A stretch of 7,889 nt of DNA, taken from Coleofasciculus sp. S288. GTDB taxonomy: Bacteria > Cyanobacteriota > Cyanobacteriia > Cyanobacteriales > Coleofasciculaceae. The notes beneath the pieces are model-generated. The model did not search any database. It worked only from the letters and a program-made list of their open reading frames with translations, and was not told the origin of the DNA. Below, piece after piece: positions 1 to 7,600 of this stretch (within the stretch, counting starts at the first letter, position 1; the number at the start of each line of letters is the position of its first letter). The translations under genes and the position numbers were made by a program. Location: assembly GCA_020216575.1 (NCBI GenBank), contig JAIUYC010000134.1:1-7889 (forward strand), written 5' to 3'.

Positions 1-1
1 C

Positions 2-145
2 CAACAATATGAAGCTAACGACTTGGCTGAGGTTTTAAATGGTTTCTGGGCTCTTCAGGTAAACGAACCTGTGCCTCTTACAGCAAATATGCTGAAGGAT
101 GCTTGGCTGGTTATTAAATACCAGTTAGAGTTCCAACAATCCTGA
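2..145 (+). CDS. C-terminal end of an unidentified protein (5' truncated by the window)
   Basis: An open frame enters from the left edge and ends at TGA 143-145, giving the last 47 residues of a protein. The tail is mildly acidic and probably helical, with several aromatic residues (FWAL, DAWLVIKYQLEF) and an end reading QFQQS-like glutamine and serine. No catalytic motif, membrane segment or recognisable domain is visible in so short a piece, so I do not assign a function. It lies 123 bp upstream of the hydrolase gene on the same strand, and a perfect palindrome follows 11 bp after its stop. It could therefore be either the preceding gene of the same module or an unrelated neighbour closed by a hairpin. 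That it is coding rests only on the open frame, sensible composition and the hairpin after the stop. Confidence 0.55.
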   Translation, partial: QQYEANDLAEVLNGFWALQVNEPVPLTANMLKDAWLVIKYQLEFQQS

Positions 146-152
146 CCTAACC

Positions 153-177
153 TGAAGTACCCCTTGGGGTACTGTCA
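153..177 (+). terminator. Palindromic hairpin after the first gene, possible terminator or operator
   Basis: AGTACCCC TT GGGGTACT (156-173) is a perfect 8-bp inverted repeat around a 2-base centre. Three more pairs (TGA/TCA) can form outside it if G174 is bulged. It starts 11 bp after the stop codon at 143-145, which is where a terminator would sit. The sequence downstream is A-rich (GTCAAAAATCC) and not a T-run, so it lacks the tail of a classical intrinsic terminator on this strand. It could instead be a transcript-end stabiliser or a binding site for a dimeric regulator of the gene starting at 269. Confidence 0.4.
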
Positions 178-189
178 AAAATCCTTAAA

Positions 190-222
190 TTGACCAGAAT
201 CAAAAAAAGACATCCTTAATAC
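190..222 (+). promoter_or_regulatory. Weak candidate promoter for the hydrolase gene
   Basis: TTGACC at 190-195 resembles a -35 box. A TTAATA/TAATAC element lies at 216-222, with a spacer of 20-21 bases that is longer than the usual 16-18. Between them is a run of seven A residues (202-208). This is the only promoter-like arrangement I see between the palindrome and the start codon at 269. The spacing makes it a weak call. Confidence 0.2.
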
Positions 223-829
223 ACACTCACAAGTACCGATCAATATAGCGAACTGAAAAGGTAATCCGATGGGGGAAGAGCTGAATCAAAACAAGCCAAA
301 AATCGCAGTGGTTGCTGTTCACGGTGTTGCGGATCAATCCCCTCATGATTCTGCACGCACGATCGCCAGTCTTTTATTGAACCACAATCAGAGTGAGAAA
401 CAGGTTCAATATACCCCTTTCTACGAAAGTACACTGCGAATTGCGGTTCGTCCAGTCAGGGTGGCTAAAGCTCCTAAAACTGTTAAATCTAAGCTAAGGG
501 ACTTGCAGCTTAATACTATACCGATCAATTGGCTGCTCCTTCGACAATACAATTGCATGGCTGGGATTCTATTTCTACGCAAGTCCCTAAGTAGTCAAGG
601 AGATGCTGCCAAAGTTGAAGAGCTTCTGGATCAGAATGCTCATCGTTACATGTGGGAGCAACTGAACCAATACAAAGGTGAGGGAGTGAAGTCAACCTAC
701 GAAACTGTAAAGCTGGAGGGGTCGCGACTTCAAGGAAATGAGCCTCAAGCGAACGTGCATATCTACGAAATGTATTGGGCAGACCTCTCTCGATTGGGTA
801 CTGGATTCCGTATCCTTGGAGAATTTTAT

Positions 830-845
830 CAACTTTCACTTGAGC
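830..845 (+). other. Frameshift junction in the hydrolase gene
   Basis: Up to about 835 the frame beginning at 269 reads like the protein (YEMYWADLSRLG... then GEFYQL). From about 837 the frame one base later reads HLSSLGVHAVDSA and continues with membrane helices. Deleting one T from CTTTC (833-837) joins them as FYQL-HLSSLG; a loss of two bases would restore them equally well. CTT-T is a sequence on which a tRNA can slip by +1, but the in-frame codon that follows is TCA and not a stop. The nearest SD-like GGAGA (818-822) is 10 bases away, much farther than the short spacing in the release factor 2 case. Confidence 0.7.
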
Positions 846-2745
846 AGTCTTGGTGTTCATGCGGTGGATTCAGCGTCCATTGAGTATCAAAATATTTGGT
901 GGAAGTGGTACAGCAAGGTGCAAGCAGGGGCAGCGCTGATGCTATCTGTGTTTATTCCGATTCTGAACCTGTACCTACTGCTCACAACGCCAATTACTCT
1001 TCCAGGCAATATTCCTGCTCAATATTTGCCAACCCTAGCGTGGAGTTTCCTAAGCATTATCATTGCTGCCTTAATTGGATACTTTATATTTTGGCGTAAA
1101 CCCAAGAAACCCTTCTATTTGTGGGTACTCCCACCAGCTTTGTTAGTGGTAGGAGTTTTAGTACTTATCAAATCCTTTCTTCTAAAAGGAAGTTTTAACC
1201 TGGGGCTACCGCTAGGTTACTCCCAAATTCTTGCTTTTGAAGTCTGTGCTTTATCAGCACTGATCATGTTGCTTCTGATGAGAGAGTATGGAAAACACCG
1301 CCCCTATGCAGGAAAGGTTGCGACGGTGATAGGCGTATTTCTAGGAGGAATAGTAACAAACCTGCTATTATCCGCTCCAGATTCCCATCAGGGAATTACT
1401 GATGCAGCATTCAAAACCATTGAAGCAATTTACTGGGGTTTAGGCGCGAGTTGGGCTGTGTTCTTTGTTTTACAATTTTTAGCAGCGCTACTAGGCTGCA
1501 TAGCAGTATACCTAAGCACTGCTAAGCGACCCAAGTCTGAGCAAGGGGATAACGCATGCCGCGAACGTGCTAAACAGGCGGCTTGGACAGCACGACTCAC
1601 ATTAGCAGTTCCCGCTAGTTTGTTTATCACTGTAACGTTGATGCTTTTGGGGGCGCTTGATCGAGTGGGTTCTCGCTTATTGCCAAAGGAGAACTTTTAT
1701 ACCCCACAAATTGTCGGAATTTTCCTTCCTGATCAAAGTAAAATTTCCTTTTCAGGGCCTGACTTTATTCATGAATTAATTATTGCTGCCGCCTCACCCG
1801 CTTTTGGTGTGATAGTTTTGGGAATTTTACTGACCGTACTGATAGCAGCTTGGTCGCTTGTTCCAGTTGCTTGGGCTGAAGTTTCTCCCCCTGAATCAGA
1901 TAATCAAGTATCTCAGCGGTTTGGAGAATGGCTCACGAAGGGATTTCGCTTAATGGAGCTATGGGGTAACTTCTTTGTTGTCACTATGGCAATTCTATTT
2001 CCAATTGCATACGTTTTTTGTATCCTGAACCCCCAGATAAAGGCTAACTTTACGCTCACTGAAGAAATTTTAGGAATATTCGCTACAGTGCTGGTTGCTT
2101 CTGCAACTAGCTTACTGGCGTTTCGAGGTCGATTGGATAGGCTATTACGTGGGTTTCGCAGTGTACTCGACATCATACTCGATGTTGATAATTACCTGCG
2201 CCTACATCCGTTAGATAATAACCCACGCGCTCGCATATGTGCCCGCTATGTTTCTGTGCTACGCTACCTTTGCAACTGGGAAGATCCACAGGATCATCGA
2301 GGATATGATGCAATATTAATTGTGGCTCACAGTCAGGGAACTGTAATTACTGCCGATTTATTGCGCTTTCTCCAACGTGGATCTAAACCTGAAACTGACC
2401 CAGCCCTTCAAAAGTTAATTAGTGGCAATCTCCCCATCTACTTTTTCACAATGGGTTGCCCACTACGTCAGCTTTACGGTTTAAGTTTTCCTCATCTTTA
2501 CAACTGGGCGCGTCACTATGACAAAAGTCCCTGGACGAGGGAACCACATAACCCTCAACATATTGATGAGTGTCAAAAGCCAAATCCAAGGAAGCTGTTA
2601 GGGGTAACCCGTTGGGTGAACACCTTCCGAAGTGGAGATTATATAGGACGTTACCTGTGGCGCAGTGATGTGTGCGACTACCAGTGGTGTACGCCTCAAG
2701 AAAGACGAAGAGTAAAGGATACTACTTTGGATACTACTTGGACGA

Positions 2746-2753
2746 GCGATCGC
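2746..2753. repeat. HIP1 octamer GCGATCGC
   Basis: This is an exact copy of the highly iterated palindrome that is strongly over-represented in many cyanobacterial chromosomes. It lies inside the 3' part of the hydrolase gene and continues as CGATCGCGATC. It serves here only as a pointer to a cyanobacterial host, supported by near copies such as CGATCGC at about 4683. Confidence 0.7.
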
Positions 2754-2996
2754 GATCTTCCCGTTCATGTTTCGGAAGATGATACTCATACACGACGGGA
2801 GTTCTGTCTGGGGGCAGGGGCGCATACCCATTACTGGGATGGTACATCCGATGCAGTTGCCGCAGAAATAGACCGCTTAATTTACGAAGCCTGTACCGCA
2901 AAAGGGAATATAAATCATTCCGTACAACACGAGCGCTGATGGGCAAAGCCTAAACTAAATTACTGATATTCTTGCAAGGTTTACAGAGGTGAAACA

Positions 2997-3116
2997 ATGA
3001 ATCAATCCTGTAATTATGCGAGAGTCAGTGAAACCCTAGAAACTGGAGTCAATGATGTTTGGTGGCAATTTACGGTAATTTCTCTAGAAATTGAAAACCT
3101 ACTAGTGAATCACTAA
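2997..3116 (+). CDS. Small hypothetical protein (39 residues) between the hydrolase and ATPase genes
   Basis: ATG 2997 is preceded by AGAGG (2985-2989) at seven bases, a better ribosome-binding site than that of either large neighbour. The frame runs 39 codons to TAA 3114-3116. The product is acidic and looks like one amphipathic helix, with a central VWWQFTVISLEIENLL stretch. It has no signal peptide and no known motif that I recognise. It fills the gap between the hydrolase (57 bp before) and the ATPase (25 bp after) on the same strand, so it is probably translated as part of the same transcript. It could be a real small subunit, a leader peptide coupling translation to the ATPase, or the remnant of a longer gene. 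Short length means chance cannot be excluded; the SD sequence and placement are the main support. Confidence 0.5.
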   Translation: MNQSCNYARVSETLETGVNDVWWQFTVISLEIENLLVNH

Positions 3117-3141
3117 GAATAGTCTGCATGAGGGAATTGTC

Positions 3142-4491
3142 ATGGTAATGGATTTTCAAAGATTTTTTGACGCCTGTAATCCTAGCAACACCATAGACAT
3201 GGGGAAGGCGGAGGATCAACCCTACTATATCGATTTTGCCTCGGTGCGCGGTGGCAAAATCATTGAGGCACTCAAGCGAACAATCACTCTCCTCTCACCT
3301 GATAAACCAACCTGCCAACTGTTTACAGGACATATTGGTTGTGGAAAGTCTACAGAGTTACTCAGGCTAAAAGCGGAGTTGGAGCAGCAGGAATTTCATG
3401 TGGTGTATTTTGAGTCTACCCAAGACTTGGATATGGGAGATGTGGATGTGAGCGATATTGTATTGGTGATCGCTCGTCAAGTGACTGACAGCCTAGAGAA
3501 GATCAACATCCATCTGCAATCAGACGGTTTCAGAGACTTACTGCAAGGAGCGGCAAACTTTTTGAATACACCCATAGAAGAACTAAGCGGTGAAGTCTCT
3601 CTTCCTGGAATTGGCAAGGTTGCTGCCAGTACCAAGGGGATAGAGTTTTCGCTGGCTCAAGGAATTGGTAAGATTACTGCCAAAACGAAAGACAACACTA
3701 GGCTTCGTCATCGGTTACGGCAACACTTGGAGCCTCAAACGAATAAAATTTTGCAATCTATCAATGAAGAGCTGCTTGAACCAGCCATAGAGAAGCTAAA
3801 GCAGCAAGGGAAAAAAGGACTGGTAGTGATAGTCGATAATTTGGATCGAGTCCATGCTCGACCCAAAACACCAGAACGCTTGCTGCCAGAGTATTTATTT
3901 ATTGACCGAGGTGAGCAGTTACGGAGACTGGAGTGCCATGTCGTTTACACAATTCCCCTAGCGCTGATTTTCTCAAATGAGAGCGAAACACTGAAGCATC
4001 GCTTGGGCGGTGGAATATCTCCTGAGGTATTGCCAATGATACCTGTACAGAACAGAGACGGCAGTGACTATGAACCTGGAATGGTACTGCTACGACAGAT
4101 GGTTCTGGCGAGGGCATTTCCAGAGGTTGATGTTAATCACCGCCCTGCTCTAATTACAGAATTGTTTGATAGTCCTGAGACTTTAGACCGCTTGTGCCGA
4201 GTCAGTGGGGGTCATGTGCGAAATTTGTTAGCGTTTCTCTTCGGCTGTTTGCGAGTACAAAGTCCACCTTGGTCACGGACGTTGCTGGAAAAGTTGATCA
4301 GGCAAGATCGTAATCGCTTACTCTTACCAATAGACGATGAGGAGTGGGAACTACTATTTCAAGTCGTGCAACAGCAAAGCGTTAAAGGAGAGAGAGAATA
4401 CCAAACATTGCTGAGGAATCTTTGGTTATTTGAGTATCGGGATGATGAGGGGTGCTGGTTTGGCATTAATCCAGTTTTGGCAGAAACTTAA
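3142..4491 (+). CDS. P-loop NTPase (AAA/STAND-like ATPase), 449 residues
   Basis: The start ATG 3142 has AGGGA (3131-3135) six bases upstream; ATG 3148 is a poorer alternative and an in-frame TGA at 3106 blocks extension. Walker A is GHIGCGKST (residues 63-71, Lys69). Walker B is the hydrophobic strand LVVIVDNLDR with Asp232 and Asp235. A later strand, CHVVYTIPLALIFSN (about 265-280), is in the sensor-1 position. SGGHVRNLL (about 353-361) resembles the lid helix of ORC/Cdc6-like and TniB-like AAA proteins. The end, with EEWELLFQVV and a basic-acidic strand pair, looks like a winged helix. There is no membrane segment or signal peptide, so it should be cytoplasmic. Its fixed position just before the large TPR-STAND gene suggests that it acts with that protein, perhaps by loading or gating it (inference). 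Transposition ATPases share the fold, but no transposase is nearby. Confidence 0.88.
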   Translation: MVMDFQRFFDACNPSNTIDMGKAEDQPYYIDFASVRGGKIIEALKRTITLLSPDKPTCQLFTGHIGCGKSTELLRLKAELEQQEFHVVYFESTQDLDMGDVDVSDIVLVIARQVTDSLEKINIHLQSDGFRDLLQGAANFLNTPIEELSGEVSLPGIGKVAASTKGIEFSLAQGIGKITAKTKDNTRLRHRLRQHLEPQTNKILQSINEELLEPAIEKLKQQGKKGLVVIVDNLDRVHARPKTPERLLPEYLFIDRGEQLRRLECHVVYTIPLALIFSNESETLKHRLGGGISPEVLPMIPVQNRDGSDYEPGMVLLRQMVLARAFPEVDVNHRPALITELFDSPETLDRLCRVSGGHVRNLLAFLFGCLRVQSPPWSRTLLEKLIRQDRNRLLLPIDDEEWELLFQVVQQQSVKGEREYQTLLRNLWLFEYRDDEGCWFGINPVLAET

Positions 4492-4507
4492 AAATATAAG
4501 TCTTTGC

Positions 4508-4536
4508 GGGAGCGAAGCAATTAAATAATCGCTTCC
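4508..4536 (+). other. Imperfect hairpin between the ATPase and STAND genes
   Basis: GGGAGCGA (4508-4515) can pair with TCGCTTCC (4529-4536) through eight pairs, one of them G-T, around a 13-base AT-rich loop. It begins 16 bp after the ATPase stop. No T-run follows (TTCAACTACTC), so complete termination is unlikely. It could stabilise the 3' end of the upstream message or reduce read-through into the large gene. The remaining intergenic bases up to the start show no clear promoter. Confidence 0.25.
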
Positions 4537-4625
4537 TTCAACTACTCTCAGTCAGCCTTACTAAGAGCTTGAACTAAGCAGCTTTCCTACCGAGAAATTG
4601 ATTCCTTAGCGGGATGGTAACAGCC

Positions 4626-7600
4626 ATGACTAACCTGCACACACCAGAGGATGACAATGAGCAAGTATTGAACACTTTAGTACGATCGCTCACACTTTCC
4701 AGAGGTCGGTTCTCGTTAATCTTGGTTCGCTGCAATTATGCCGATTTGCAACAGGCGATGCAGCAACGACTACGAGAATTATGCTCGTTTGAGATTCGGG
4801 AGTTAGTCCTGCCTGAGTCGGCAAAGACGCTATATACAGCCATCAAGGAAGAAATTGGCAACGAACAGCCAGATGCCTTAATGGTCTTGGGTTTGGAGGC
4901 GGTGACAGACCTTGATGAGCTGCTGAGTGCCACGAATCAAGTGCGGGATGAGTTTCGTAAAGGTTTTGCCTTCCCGATCGTGTTGTGGGTTAATAATGAG
5001 GTGTTGCGAAAGCTGGCGAAGGTAGCACCTGATTTCAACAGTTGGACAGGTATACCGATTCACTTTACAATTACCGCCGTTCAATTGTTGGAGAAACTGA
5101 GGCAGAATGCCGAGCGAGTATTTGCTGCCGTTTTGGATGCGGGTGCTAGTCAGTTTCTGTCCAACTGTGCCATTTTGGGTGCTAGCTATCCCTGTGAACT
5201 CAGTTCAGCCCTGAGGGATTTGCAAACTCGCAATATCAGGTTAGAGTCAAAACTCGAAGCCAGTGTAGAGTTTCTGCGAGGTCGAGATGAGTATGGTAGA
5301 GATCAGATTGATGCGGCTTTAGCTCACTATCAAGAAAGCTTAAAGTTTTGGCAGCATAACAGTCATCTAGAGCGTAACGGCGTTGTGCTATTCCATATCG
5401 GCCTGTGCTGGCGGCGTCTTGCTGAACTGGAGCGAACCCAAAAAACGCAACATTGGGAGAAAGCTAGAGGCTATCTCCAGCAAGCCATTGATGTCTTTGA
5501 GTCGGCAGGGCGCGTTGATTTTGTAGCCAAGTTTATTACTCAGCTAGGCGAAGTTCTACGATGCTTAGAAGCATGGGAAGACTTGCGAACCCTTGCCCAA
5601 AATTCACTGAAACTGCATCAAATCTATGGGAATTCAGTACAACTTGCTCGAGATAATGGCTTTCTGGCGGAAGTTGCTCTTAAAGGATACTGTATCCCCC
5701 CTCCAAAAAACTGTATAGAGCAAGCGAATCACTTTGCTCGCCAAGCCTTACAAATCTTGAGTGAAGTTCCTCAGCAAGAGCAACAACAACGTGGCTTATA
5801 TGAATTACTGTTGGCTCTATCACAACAACATCTAGGTCAATTTCAAGAGGCAATTCTAACTTTAGAAGCAGCTAAAGAGCAAATCAATCCTCAAGACAAT
5901 CCGCAGCTTTATATTGATATCTTGGGGGAGTTGCGATCACTCTATTTTAAGCAAGGTGAATATTTAAGAGCCTTTCGCATTAAGCAGGAACAACGAGCCA
6001 TTGAAACCCAATACGGCTTCCGAGCCTTTATTGGTGCGGGGCGTTTGCAGCCAAGACGACAGGCAAAATCTGCACTAGGAGAAGTTGAACCGCAGGAGGC
6101 AATAGCTCCAGAAATAGCGGCCTCCGGACGGCAACTTGATGTCAATCGCTTGATGGAAAGAATGGCGCGGAATGACTGTAAGCTAACTGTGATTCATGGT
6201 TTCTCAGGAGTCGGAAAAAGTTCAACTTTAACAGCAGGATTAGTCCCAGCCCTCAAACATACAGAAATCGGAACTCGTGAACCCTTGCCAATTGTCCTGC
6301 AAGTTTACACCGATTGGGAAAGGGTATTAGGTCAATTTTTAGCAGAAGCCCTTAAGAAAAAAACTATAGATTTATCTATTACTCCCGATTCAGCCGCAGC
6401 CATTATTGAACAGGTGCGAAAAAATGAAGAACACCATTTATTAACTGTTCTAATTTTTGATCAGTTTGAAGAATTTTTCTTGGGAAACCCAGATCCAGCG
6501 CAAAGAAGGCATTTTTTTGAATTTCTGGATAGCTGTTTAAATATCCCTTATTTAAAGATAATTTTGTCTATTCGAGAGGATTACCTTCATTATTTATTGG
6601 AGGGGGAACATCTTGTTAGTTTGAGGGCAATTAGTCACAGTATTCTTGAAGATATTCTTCGTAAAGCAAATCGTCACTACTTAGGCAACTTTTTACAAAA
6701 AGATGCAGAATTAGTCATTGAAACTCTAACGAAACGAACTCAATTTTATCTGGAACCTGCTCTCATTCATAAACTAGTTCAGGATTTAGCTGGAGAACTA
6801 GGAGAAGTCCGTCCAATTGAATTGCAAATTGTAGGGGCACAACTACAATCTGAAAATATCACCACTTTAGCTCAGTATCAACAAAAAGGACCTAAAGCAA
6901 AACTGGTCGAACGATATTTAGAAAAAGTAATTGAAGATTGTGGTAATGACAACAAAGAGATTGCCGATTCCGTTTTATACTTACTAACTGATGAAAATGG
7001 TATACGCCCTCTAAAGACTCGAGAACAAATCGAATCAGAATTATCAGTTTTGGTAGAGAAACTTGATAAGTTAGATTTTGTCTTAGAAATTTTTGTTGCA
7101 TCAGGTCTAGTATTTCTGTTTCCAGAAGTACATACAGAACGATATCAACTGGTTCATGATTATTTAGTCTCATTTGTCCGACCCGAAGACAATGAATTAC
7201 AGCAAAAACTAGCCAAGGCAAGAGAAAAACTCGTCAAAGAGAGAGAACAACGAAAACTTGCTGAAGCTGAGCTAAACCGCGTAGCAGAAGCTAACCAGAG
7301 ATTGGCTGAAGTAATTGCAGAACTTGAAAAGGAGAGAGAACAACGAAAGCGTACTGAAGTTGAACTCAATCGCGCTGAAGAGGTACTGGTTGATACTCAA
7401 GACAAAATCAAACGGACGATTCACCGAGGTAACACTGGGCTGATTGTGATCTCGTTGCTGGCAACAGCAGTAGTAGCGTGGACTGGCATAACTACACGTC
7501 AAAACCTCAAAACAGCACAGGAAGGCACCAGTATAGAGAGAGCAGGACTCAGTGCGTGGCGACAGTTTGAGTCTACGGAAATCAATGCTTTATTGTTAGC

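Larger units (their letters stand above)
269..2939 (+). pseudogene. Membrane-embedded alpha/beta hydrolase (lipase-like serine hydrolase), interrupted by a frameshift
   Basis: Start ATG 269 has AAAAGG (256-261) seven bases upstream. The first frame stops at 881-883; the rest lies one base over and ends at TGA 2937-2939. Joined at about 836, they give some 889 residues. The N-terminus carries a hydrophobic strand and an HG oxyanion-type motif (KIAVVAVHGVADQ, about residues 11-23). About ten membrane helices follow (about 220-620). The C-terminal part has the nucleophile elbow AHSQGT (Ser about 688), SGDYIG (Asp about 790) and AHTHYW (His about 852 or 854), a plausible Ser-Asp-His triad. The hydrolase fold therefore seems to be split by a large membrane insert; an even helix number would put both halves on one side. 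A lipid or ester substrate is inference. All catalytic motifs are present, so the lesion may be recent, a sequence error or recoding. Downstream genes follow closely on the same strand. Confidence 0.7.

Noticed and set aside
738..836. ATG at 738 as the true start of the long downstream frame of the hydrolase
   Set aside because: The codons between 738 and about 836 in that frame give unremarkable sequence, while the other frame over the same bases reads YEMYWADLSRLG and continues the N-terminal domain. The 738 start is an accident of the frameshift.
818..841. Release-factor-2-type programmed +1 frameshift
   Set aside because: The slip codon CTT-T matches, but there is no in-frame stop after it and the SD-like GGAGA is 10 bases upstream, not about 3. 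It remains only a minor alternative to mutation or error.
525..860. Minus-strand open frames across the window, such as 525-860, 1913-2176 and 6892-7221
   Set aside because: They lie wholly opposite well-supported plus-strand genes and show no recognisable domains, so I regard them as shadow frames.
6357..6363. Run of seven A residues inside the STAND gene as a slippage or phase-variation site
   Set aside because: The frame continues correctly through Walker B and the WD40 repeat on the far side, and three lysines are expected in such a helix. There is no sign of slippage.
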